A stretch of DNA of 64,000 nucleotides from Knufia peltigerae (Eukaryota > Ascomycota > Eurotiomycetes > Chaetothyriales > Trichomeriaceae): assembly GCA_030247855.1 (NCBI GenBank), contig JAPDRN010000064.1, positions 1-64,000 on the forward strand, given 5' to 3'. The stretch's first letter is position 1. Every line of letters starts with the position of its first letter. Of the stretch, positions 1-8,761 are shown one piece after another. The position numbers were made by a program, and so were the translations under genes. The notes under the pieces are model-generated. The model made no database searches and had not been told where the DNA came from. It was given only the letters and a program-made list of their open reading frames with translations.

Positions 1-84
1 GGGGAGAGGGAAATTTTCTCTTTCTTTGCAAACTTTTGAATCATCCATTCCCCGGGATCGATATTGCCAAAAATGGCAAAAGAA

Positions 85-1843
85 TCACAGCATATAGCGG
101 AATCCCTTCTGCAACTGGCGTGCGGCGTCGATACCGACACCTTCCACCTTTGCGGTGGTCTCCAGCCGACGTAGTTCCATCTCGGTGAGTTGCACGTTTT
201 CATTCTCGAGCCTCTCCTGACGTTTGTTGAGCACGCGCAAGTTGAAGTAGACAAAGGCGGCCGAGAGGCCACCCATGACCTGTAGGGCGATGCATATCCC
301 CAAGGCGACGTGATAAAAGGGTGCCTCCGACGTGTAGTATGTGTATGGGGTCCAGATGCTTGCCGAGTTCGCAATCATGTTGATGATCCCAAAAGCGGCG
401 GCCCGTTTGGCTGGGGGCCGGGGGATGGAGCTGGCCACCCAAGAGTACAAGACCCCGTTCTGCGCAAATGTCATGTTCATGAGGAAGAAGGAAAAGTATC
501 GAGGTCCAAAGGAATCGACTGTCATGAAGATGACGAAACCAACAATGGTGATGGGAATCGGGTAGAAGAAGAACCAGAACCGACGACCCATTCGGTCTGC
601 CACCCAGTTGTGCGCGAGACTGTAAAAGACCAAAAAGAGGTAAGGTGGTGCCACCAACAACAGTGACACCGTGTGGCTGTATCCCAGCGTGGCCGTCAAG
701 GTCGGGAAAAAGTATTGGAACCCACCCGCGCCGCCGATACAGAAATACATGAAGGCGAAAGCCCAGGTCTTGACGTCGGTCACGGCCATCTTGAGACCGG
801 CAATTTGACTCATGCCGCCCTCTTGGTCAAGGTCAGCTTCGGCCGCCTCGATGGCCAGTCGTCGAAGGGCGACCTGCTGTTGCTCCTCTGCGAGGCTGCG
901 CCACGTGTCGGGAAAATCGGGCAACACGACACAGACCACCAGGCCGATGAAACAGGTGATGGATCCCTCGATGATATAAAGCCATCGCCATGCCGCGAGT
1001 CCACGGGCTCCGTTCAAGCCGTGTAGGATCCCGGCGGCGATCAGATTGCCAAAAGCACCGCTGAGTAACGAGCCCGAGTAGAAGACGCTCATTCGGAAGG
1101 CCAACTCCTTCTTGGTGTACCATTTGGACAGGTAAAACAGTGTGCCTCCGAAGAATGGGGCCTCTGTATATTGAAAATTTGGGTATTTGTCAATAAATGA
1201 GTCCTGACTCCTAATAGGTGTGTTTGACGAGGGAGAGAGAGCGCGCGCGCATATGTGTGAGAAAAACTACAAAACATACCGACGAATCCCAAGAAGAATC
1301 GACATGCCACGATGCCGGAATAGCTTTGGACTTGGCTGGTCAAAGCAGAGACAAAACCCCATACCACCACGCAAGTTCCGATGTAGAGCGAAGGTCGGCC
1401 CATGTAGTTGAGCATGAGATTGGACGGGACCTGCATGAGGAGGTACCCGACGAACAAGATGGACAGACCGGTTTGATAGTCTTGATCAGAGAGTTTGAGG
1501 TCTTCCATCAGACCTTGTAATTTCGCTGCGGCATAGTTGTTTCTAGATTGGACCAAAGACACAAAAAGTGTCGTATACGCAGTTAGTTTCCGTACTTCAT
1601 CGTCGAGAAAGGGTGCCAGATGGGTGACACGCAAAGTTCAACTCACCTGTCGATATAGTTCATCAGGTATACTAGGATGATCAGAGGCATGATTCGAGCA
1701 TCGATCTTCCGACGCAAAGTCTTCTCAATCGCCTTTTCCTCTGGAGTCAGTTCAACCACATGGACCACCTCTGCATGGGCCTCCACATTGCCTCCCATCA
1801 AGTCCTTGTCCGAAATGATGTGTTGTTCGCCGGCGTGAACCAT
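85..1843 (-). CDS. MFS transporter, anion:cation symporter / allantoate permease type
   Basis: Plasma-membrane carrier of the Dal5/Tna1-like (ACS) branch of the major facilitator superfamily, which takes up organic anions such as allantoate, nicotinate or sugar acids. Three exons (1843-1647, 1542-1280, 1163-85) join in frame to 512 residues, a normal length. The ATG at 1843 is the first in frame after the upstream stop-containing sequence. Visible are an N-terminal cytosolic arm, then MNYIDRNN in the first helix, typical of this family, a motif-A-like GRPSLY loop, about 12 hydrophobic segments and a central charged loop. It lies downstream of the enolase-family gene on the same strand, and the family fits uptake of the acid that enzyme would use. 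That substrate is inference; the fold and family are clear from the sequence. The promoter holds two copies of ACGGATAAGTA (2094 and 2147), which contain GATA-factor sites. Confidence 0.88.
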
Positions 1844-2549
1844 GATGGCTATGGATGAATAAGTGTATATTTGAGGCTTCAAAACCCTATGAACCCGCAG
1901 TATCAAATTGGACTGCTGTTGCTGCTGCTGCTCACGAAGCACCAAAGTCTTCGTATATATATACTCATACACCCCAGGACTTCCTCCAGATTGACTCCGC
2001 AAGTCATTTTGTTAGCTCAACTAAAGGGGGGGATTTGGGTGGGAGGTCGATCATCGATGTGAGGACGGAAAAGTATCCCTCAATTCTGTCTATACGGATA
2101 AGTAACTTGTACGTTACCCCATAACCGATTTCTCCACGACATTCACACGGATAAGTATCATTACCCCCAACATTGTTTCTGTCTACTGTCCAATGTCATG
2201 CGAGCTTGTTGTAGTAGATGCTCCAACATCAGATCATGTTAGGAACAGTCATAATACACGAGAATCAGACGAGGTAAAGGGAAAGTCCAGTATTTTAAGT
2301 CAGGATGGCATGATACCCCTAATCACATTCGGCAACCCAGACTCGAACTACCGGTACACTTAGCCTAGCAAGATTCGCTTTGGTTCCCTTTTACCAGCGT
2401 GAGCTTTTTGATTACTACCTACCTAAATTGAATGCATGGAAAAGGGCGGACATCTATCAGCTACTCTATTGAAGTAAAGAGTAGAATGTTTACATATAGC
2501 CAGCAGTCATACAGACCAAATATATATGTAGATGTCGTACTTTTTTTGT
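1844..2549. promoter_or_regulatory. Promoter of the MFS gene with paired GATA-type repeats
   Basis: Intergenic DNA between the transporter start and the enolase stop; no gene seen. ACGGATAAGTA occurs twice, at 2094-2104 and 2147-2157, each followed by a TTACCCC-like string, and a weaker relative (ACGGAAAAGTATCCC) lies near 2075. GATAAG is the consensus bound by fungal nitrogen regulators of the AreA type (established). Regulation of this gene by such a factor is inference. Confidence 0.4.
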
Positions 2550-3818
2550 TCACCACCGTGGGATGTCGGCGGAGAAGTCGGGGTGAAATTTTTTCATGTA
2601 AGTAGTGTCGTCTCGCTTCCGCAATCCACAGTCAAGATACTGCCGGTGTAGTCGTGCGAGTTTCTCCCTGTCGAGTTCAACCCCTAGGCCAGGGGTGGTG
2701 GGAACCGCCACGCCACCGTCGACCCACTTCAGACTGCCATCGACTACCACATCTTCGTCGCGACGCTTCCACGGCCAGTGCGTGTCACAGGCGTAGTCGA
2801 GGTTGGGGGTTGCAGATGCCAGGTGCGACATGGCGGCGAGCGAGATGCCCAGGTGGCTGTTTGAATGCATCGACAGCCTCATGCCCCACGTCGCGCAAAT
2901 GGCCGCGAGGGCCTGAGACTTGCGCAGGCCTCCCCAGAAATGATGGTCGGACAAGATCACCTGGACGGCACCTTGCGAGATGGACGAGGGAAGGTGAGAG
3001 AAGGCGACCACGGCCATGTTCGTCGCCAAGGGCATCTTCGCCTCCCTGGCCACGGCGGCCATCCCTTCGATCTCGGGAGCCGGATCCTCCAAGTACTCGA
3101 TGATGCCTTCCAACTCCTTGGCCACCCATTTAGACGTCTCCACGGTCCATGCGGCATTGGGATCGATTCTCAACGGGACTCCAGGGAAGGCGGCGTGCAG
3201 GGCTTTGACGGCTTCGACCTCCTGAGCTGGAGGGTAGACGCCGCCCTTGAGTTTGATCGCCTTGAACCCATATTCGTCGACAATTGTTCGAGCTTGTTTG
3301 ACCAACCCGGCCGCGTCGAGCGCCTCGCCATACTCGTCATCTGGCTCTCCTGGGTGTCCTTTCCACTTGTAGAAGAGATACGCCGAATACGGCACGTTGT
3401 CCCTCACGCGGCCACCGAGCAAGTCGCTCACCGGCACACCGGCCACTTTGCCTTGGATGTCCAAGCAAGCAACCTCGAAAGGTGAAAAGACTTTGTCAGC
3501 GACGGAGGCCGTGGTGACCATGCCGGCCATGCCGTCACCTCCAGTAGTGGTGTCTCCCACCAGAGATTCGATACATCTCTGGTAGATGCCATTTGTATCG
3601 TACACTGAAAGCCCCCTGATCTGTTCGGCTGCTTTTTGCAGACGATGCAGATGCGTCGAGTCGCCGTACGATTCGCCGAGCCCATAAGTATCACCGTCCG
3701 TGACAACCTCGATGATGCTTCGTAATGCGAAAGGTTCGTGCACACCGACGCTATTCAGCAGGGGCATATCATGGAATGCCACCGGCGTGATTATGATGTC
3801 TTTAATTTTAAGGGCCAT
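2550..3818 (-). CDS. Glucarate dehydratase-like enolase-superfamily enzyme
   Basis: Single-exon gene of 422 residues. It belongs to the mandelate-racemase/glucarate-dehydratase branch of the enolase superfamily, whose members abstract a proton alpha to a carboxylate and, in this subgroup, dehydrate D-glucarate or related aldarates to 5-keto-4-deoxyglucarate. The family catalytic set is visible: KLK at K189/K191, metal ligands D219 (RIDPN), E244 (YLEDP) and N267 (ATN), and the acid/base pair D291 (SDHHFWGG) and H318 with N320 (MHSNSHLG). The ATG at 3818 gives MALKIKDI, the usual family beginning; the open frame continues upstream to 3947, but without typical family sequence. Neighbours are an anion-type MFS transporter downstream and a Zn2Cys6 regulator upstream, all on one strand, which fits a catabolic cluster. 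The exact substrate (glucarate, galactarate or idarate) cannot be decided from sequence. Confidence 0.88.
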   Translation of the reverse strand: MALKIKDIIITPVAFHDMPLLNSVGVHEPFALRSIIEVVTDGDTYGLGESYGDSTHLHRLQKAAEQIRGLSVYDTNGIYQRCIESLVGDTTTGGDGMAGMVTTASVADKVFSPFEVACLDIQGKVAGVPVSDLLGGRVRDNVPYSAYLFYKWKGHPGEPDDEYGEALDAAGLVKQARTIVDEYGFKAIKLKGGVYPPAQEVEAVKALHAAFPGVPLRIDPNAAWTVETSKWVAKELEGIIEYLEDPAPEIEGMAAVAREAKMPLATNMAVVAFSHLPSSISQGAVQVILSDHHFWGGLRKSQALAAICATWGMRLSMHSNSHLGISLAAMSHLASATPNLDYACDTHWPWKRRDEDVVVDGSLKWVDGGVAVPTTPGLGVELDREKLARLHRQYLDCGLRKRDDTTYMKKFHPDFSADIPRW

Positions 3819-4342
3819 GATTTCCGTACCTGGGTAGTTACGGTTTTCGGCACAAGCGGCTGCAGGCTTCAACGAGGAGATCTCAAGGAGCCATGGATAT
3901 ACTTCGTTAGGATTGATAAATCTTACTTTTCGAGTGGATGTAAACACCCTTCTACTAAGACCGCGGCGGGCAGTCGTTAACCGAGAGACATCGCGAAGTA
4001 ACCTGAGATATTTATCCGTGATGATGCTCTAGCTATGCGGATATGTATGGTGGGGGCCTCGTCTCCATCTGGGGTACAAAGTCATGCTATGCTTAGCTCT
4101 GGGCTGAGGGCTTTGCCGAACTACCCAGGTATTGCTTGGGATTGTGAAGTAAAGTCCTTTGACACCAGCTTCAGGCCTGTAAACGGCACCAAATTGGATT
4201 GTTCTGCGTACAACTAGTTCTAGGCAAGAAGTTCTGCTCATTGTCAACAATCACAAAGTGGACCACAATCGTTATAAATGTTTTTTGTGTTTAAATTAGC
4301 ACGTTTTTATCAAGTCAGGAAACTTCTGACCGTTCTCTCCTT
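3819..4342. promoter_or_regulatory. Promoter of the glucarate dehydratase-like gene
   Basis: Short intergenic region between the regulator stop (4343) and the enolase start. It contains a CGG-N11-CCG element at 3967-3983, described separately. No ORF here looks like a gene. Confidence 0.5.
3967..3983. promoter_or_regulatory. CGG-N11-CCG candidate Zn2Cys6 binding site
   Basis: Inverted CGG/CCG half-sites separated by 11 bases, about 150 bp upstream of the enolase ATG. This is the geometry bound by Gal4-type binuclear zinc-cluster dimers (established). The regulator gene immediately upstream is an obvious candidate ligand, which is inference. Such a site also arises by chance in GC-rich DNA. 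Confidence 0.4.
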
Positions 4343-6130
4343 TCATGCCAGCACTATGTCCATCTTCATTTCTTTCAAGACATCCTGCCACTGTATATCG
4401 ACTGCCGGCGATGTTTCACTCCTTCGCCGCCATAACTCCTCCGCTATATCCTTAGAGAAATCGAGATTCTTGAAACCATGTCTTCGCTTCATCATGTACC
4501 ACGCAACCATACGCTGCTGAAGATCTGTACTCAGGCATTCACAAGCCACGATGAACGGCGGCCACACCAGCGTACACCCAATCGTCTCCCCTCCAAGAAC
4601 CTCGATTGCTTCAAGGTGGCCTACGGCGATCTCGACCATTTCTTGGACCTCTTCGGGCGGTCGTCGCTTGAGCGTGCGCTGGAAGTAGATCAAGCTGGCG
4701 TAGTAGAAGACATATGCGTGGTTCCGAGTCAAAGCCTGCGAAACGGGATCCAAATTCTCCATGTCCAATGTCTCTGGGGTCTGCATGTAGAGCTGCAGCT
4801 CAAGGTCGTCGAGCATCTCCTTGCTCGTATCGGGGTTCGTGTTGGATATCCGCTTGATCAAAGAATTCATCATGACAATATGCTTCAACATCGGACGTGT
4901 GAGGCCAAAAAATCGGTCCAACACGTAGTGCCGCTCATCGAGGAAATCGTCCGATTCCATGTCCACTTCGATGGTCGATGGGAGATTGATATTGCATAGC
5001 GCTGCAATAGCGAGATAGCCTTGATATACCATCGACGAAGACTTGTCACGATCCCAAGCATTGCCCTCGATCGTCGAGAGCCAGGAGGCACCACCTTCGA
5101 GATGTGTGCGCCATTCAGAGGAGCGACCAGTAATCATATCCATGGCCGAGAACATGGTGATAGTGGCCAGGATGGAACCACGCTGGGCGTCAACTCCGGG
5201 ATTGGTGTTGGGATTGTGCTTGGCGTTTGCTAAGCTATGCCGCAGGTGCATAATTGCAAGGTTGTAATGCTTCATAGCAAGGGTGAGGGACTTAGAATCG
5301 TCATTCAACAACTGGCCGCGACTGAAGGCGGATGCGGCACACAGAGCGTGGAAGAGGGCGATCTGGCCGTTGGATTGGCTAGAAGGGGAGCTCAATCCGG
5401 CGAGAGCCATGGGTGTAAAGACGCTGCGGAAGGGGTTATCTGAACGATCCACGGGAACAAGGTGCCACGACACAAAACTTGTCCAGTGATGAATTAACTC
5501 CCGTTGTTCGCTTGGTCGAGGGAGGAGGTCGAGGTGGCGGAAAGATGGCGGGGTCGATGCTTGGCTCAGATCGAAAGAAATGGAGGCGGAATCTATATCA
5601 GACTGAGACAAGATTGATGTCGACGGCGAATAAATTGTCTCGATTTCTTCTTCTTCAGCGTCGCCAGGGTCAGCTTGTGACGGCGGTGGGAAGCCGTTGG
5701 ACAGGGAAGATTCTGGGGCTCGTTGTAGATTTCCGTATCGCAAGCCATCGGGATCATAGCCGTCGAGAAGAAAGACTGAAAAAGGACCTGCCGACAAGTC
5801 GTCGGTCTCTGCCGAGAAATTTTCTATCGTGTCCAAGGCTTCGAGGACATCGACCCGCATAAAGCTCGAATCATCGTCGTAGATGGCTGGGGCACCTATC
5901 GCCCGCCTGCTGTTCTGCTCCCTTTCCTGTGTGTTAGGGTCGACCCAGACCAGTCTGATTCCGTAGCCCTGGCAAGAGAAACCTCCTTTCAAACATCTTG
6001 CACATTCCGGCCGCTCCTCACCACACTTTACGTGCCTATTCCGACACGTCCAGCATGCCGTGAAGGTTTTGGTGTGCTTGACAGGCTGGCGGGGTTTCGC
6101 TGATTTGCGCCCAGTGGTTACTTGTTTCAT
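4343..6130 (-). CDS. Zn2Cys6 transcription factor next to the sugar-acid genes
   Basis: Intronless gene of 595 residues encoding a fungal binuclear zinc-cluster regulator acting in the nucleus. The DNA-binding domain is at residues 26-53 with C26, C29, C36, C43, C46 and C53 (C-x2-C-x6-C-x6-C-x2-C-x6-C), preceded by a basic arm. The rest is the helical 'fungal-specific transcription factor 2' type body (for example IALFHALCAASAF, then a WRTHLEGGASWL stretch). The ATG at 6130 is the first true ATG; the open frame upstream begins only at a GTG. It is the third minus-strand gene of the set with the enolase and the transporter, and lies head-to-head with the arrestin gene (394 bp between starts). 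A pathway-specific activator role is inferred from position only. Confidence 0.88.
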   Translation of the reverse strand: MKQVTTGRKSAKPRQPVKHTKTFTACWTCRNRHVKCGEERPECARCLKGGFSCQGYGIRLVWVDPNTQEREQNSRRAIGAPAIYDDDSSFMRVDVLEALDTIENFSAETDDLSAGPFSVFLLDGYDPDGLRYGNLQRAPESSLSNGFPPPSQADPGDAEEEEIETIYSPSTSILSQSDIDSASISFDLSQASTPPSFRHLDLLPRPSEQRELIHHWTSFVSWHLVPVDRSDNPFRSVFTPMALAGLSSPSSQSNGQIALFHALCAASAFSRGQLLNDDSKSLTLAMKHYNLAIMHLRHSLANAKHNPNTNPGVDAQRGSILATITMFSAMDMITGRSSEWRTHLEGGASWLSTIEGNAWDRDKSSSMVYQGYLAIAALCNINLPSTIEVDMESDDFLDERHYVLDRFFGLTRPMLKHIVMMNSLIKRISNTNPDTSKEMLDDLELQLYMQTPETLDMENLDPVSQALTRNHAYVFYYASLIYFQRTLKRRPPEEVQEMVEIAVGHLEAIEVLGGETIGCTLVWPPFIVACECLSTDLQQRMVAWYMMKRRHGFKNLDFSKDIAEELWRRRSETSPAVDIQWQDVLKEMKMDIVLA

Positions 6131-6523
6131 CTGGCATAGTAAGACATTGCGTGTCACGCGTTTGCTGGAGCTTGATGGTGCCTGTTGGCGTCTACCACCT
6201 CAAAAGCTCCCTGTTGTCGACTTTGTAGCGATATCCGAGGTCTATCAAGAGTGACGATAAGAGAAGCCGAAAGAGGGCAAGAAAAGATGACCTGGAACTC
6301 GGGACGGATGATGGTTTCCCCGGCCGCAACCCCTCCTCGTATTCGTTTTCGCGGCTCCGTGCGACGTCAATGGTCGATAGTTTGCAATGTTTCTGCTCAG
6401 CCTCGCCAGGCGCACTATTCCTCAACCAAGAGACATTGTTATCCTTTATTGTTGTTTGGCCACTGCCCCTTTCTCTGTTGGCTGGGAAAGTTATCGCTCT
6501 AATGTCGACTTCGACTCGGATCG
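6131..6523. promoter_or_regulatory. Divergent promoter, regulator / arrestin adaptor
   Basis: 393 bp shared between the minus-strand Zn2Cys6 gene and the plus-strand arrestin gene. No further gene seen; no motif stands out beyond pyrimidine-rich DNA before the arrestin ATG. Confidence 0.4.
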
Positions 6524-8377
6524 ATGTCGGTCCATATTCAGTTTGATCAACCCGAATCCAGATGCTACACGAATCTCGACTTCGTGACCGGGAGGGTTGT
6601 CCTAGTCCTTCCATACGATGCCGCGATCACTGCTGTCACCGTCAAACTTGAGGGAGAGAGTCGTACCCGGCTCTCTGGACCGAAATTTCCTGGCAATGAG
6701 CGCTCAGATAAGAGGAGGTACGAGTTAGAAGCCCACAAGGTTCGCAACAAGGGTTTCCGTATTGTGCCTGCGCTCACCAGCACTACAGCTTTTGTACAAA
6801 GTTCTTACCGTTTTTCCCACGCCCGAGCTACAAGACAAGAGCACACCGTCCGCTTATACCCTCCTGGCTGGACAATATGTGTACCCATTCAGTTTCAAGG
6901 TACGCAGAGATCAATTTGCTGGCTTCGTCACGCGTCTAATGGCCTCATCAGTTCCCGTTCAATAACGATTGCCAAAGACGGCCCCCGACGGCAATGAAAG
7001 ACATCAAACTCGGCCACCTGAATGTTCAATTTGCCCCGGATTTGAACAAGCACGTAAAGAAAACCCTACCTCCGTCCTTGAGCGGCTTTCCAGGCGAGGC
7101 GGAGATAAAATACTATGTCAAGGCGACTGTGGTTCGACCCAAGTTCTTTCAGGAGAACTTGCGATCGGTATTATCAGCTGTTCCTGAGACTACATTACTA
7201 CTTTGCTGACACGTACAAGATATGCGATATTAAATTCCTCCCCATTGAACCCCCTCGACCTAAAGACCGGCATGAAGAAACCTTTGCTCGGCGGAAGCGT
7301 CAATTCCAGCCATACCCTGCACCTTCTCAAAAGAAGGGACTTTTCAAGAAATCATCCACACCACAATCTGCGGAAGAAGAACCGCCGGCATTTCAGGTCG
7401 ATGCGCGACTACCGAACCCTGCCATTCTCACATGCAACGAACGGCTTCCGCTTCGAATACTCATTGAGAAGCTCAATGACAGTTCGGCAAATGTCTATCT
7501 CAGTATGCTGCAGATTGAACTGATCGGCTACACCAATGTCAGGGCGCATGACCTAGAGCGGACAGAGAGCGGAAGCTGGGTCTTGATGTCACAAGCTAAC
7601 ATGAATATGCCGTTGGGTAATCCCACTGATAAAAGCCGCAAGGAGTGGAAATTGCCATCCAGACTGTGGGACGACTATCCTATACCAAATACTGTGTGTC
7701 CAACCTTCGATACGTGCAATATCTCTCGCCGATACGAGCTTGAAATCCGAGTCGGTCTTGCTCACGAAAATGCTGGTGGAATGCGGCCAGAACTCATCAT
7801 TCTCCCTCTGCGACTGCCTGTGATGGTGTACTCAGGTATTGCGCCTCCACCACAGCTGTTGCAAGCCATGGCAAACAACCCACGACCGCAAGAAGCGCCT
7901 CCACCCGTGTTTCCTCGACCTCATCAAAGTAATGGATCGCCTGTGCAAAAGCCAACACCGAGCGCTACACCAACAACTCCAGTGTCTGAAACACACTCTT
8001 TCCCCACCTCAGTAGGGTCATACAGCCCTGAACAACACAACAACGTCCCTGACGAGGCTCCACCAAGTTATGAAGATGCCATCGCAGATGACATAGCACC
8101 TGTCGACGGCCCCAGGCGAGAGTATGATGTGCCTTCCCAGCCTGGTCAGGAGCATGTTTTCAACACCGAAAAGGGTGGACTTGGGCGACGGGTTAGTGAG
8201 AGGCTGTTCTCCAGTAATAGTCCTGCGGCCCCTGCAAGGACCGTGTCTATGCCAAATGCTTTACATTCTGTCCCGATCACGGAAGACGAGGCTGAGAATG
8301 TGACTGGATCCCCAATAGGTGAGGATGCAAGGCGACCACCGTCGGGGAAAAGAACTTTGACTGGGACCAAAGAATGA
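6524..8377 (+). CDS. Arrestin-related trafficking adaptor with PPxY motif
   Basis: Four exons (6524-6739, 6789-6899, 6952-7167, 7220-8377), all joined at phase 0, give 566 residues. The introns are 49-52 bp with recognisable branch sites such as CTGAC. The N-terminal half is an arrestin-like beta-sandwich (FVTGRVVL, then VKLEGESRTRL, then LLYKVLTVFP). The second arrestin lobe covers roughly residues 190-400, starting with the FLPIEPPRP segment. The C-terminal tail is disordered, Pro/Ser-rich, and contains PPSY at residues 462-465, a binding motif for WW domains of Rsp5-type HECT ubiquitin ligases (established). Proteins of this class recruit the ligase to plasma-membrane transporters to trigger their endocytosis. 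Which transporter it serves is unknown; neighbourhood with transporter genes is not evidence. Confidence 0.87.
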
Positions 8378-8761
8378 AAGGCCTGTTCGATTACTGGTTG
8401 CAGCAAGCGAGGCGTTGGCATGGGCTGCTACTTACCATGAGAAGGATTTTGGACCAATGATGGGTCTGAACAAATAGAAAAAGTACTATTTTGTACTCTC
8501 TGTACAAATCCTCATGATGCATGACACAGGGGCCCTCGTTGGTTTCTTCGTTAGACACTGGCAGGCACGTGACATGACGTATACCTCCAAGACTCGAAAT
8601 CTTCTGCCTACTTTGTCCAACCCTCCAACGTCGTCATGAATTTCTTGCCTGCCGCACAGTAATCCTGCAATGAACAACATATCTGGTGTTGACTATGTGG
8701 CTCTAACAACAATTATCAGAGAACTTGGAATAGAGAGCAGTTGATCGGCAAGTCGTGGGCC
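8378..8761. other. Intergenic, arrestin 3' / CSC1 5'
   Basis: No gene, repeat or RNA recognised; contains the arrestin 3' end and the promoter of the channel gene. Confidence 0.4.

Noticed and set aside
2335..2415. tRNA-like sequence on the minus strand with an A-box-like TGGTAAAAGGG and B-box-like AGTTCGAGTCT
   Set aside because: The acceptor stem cannot pair and the T-stem has mismatches, so it is not a tRNA gene; at best a decayed tRNA-derived remnant.
2605..3485. Long plus-strand ORFs across the enolase gene
   Set aside because: Antisense shadows of a high-GC coding region; the minus frame has the full active-site set.
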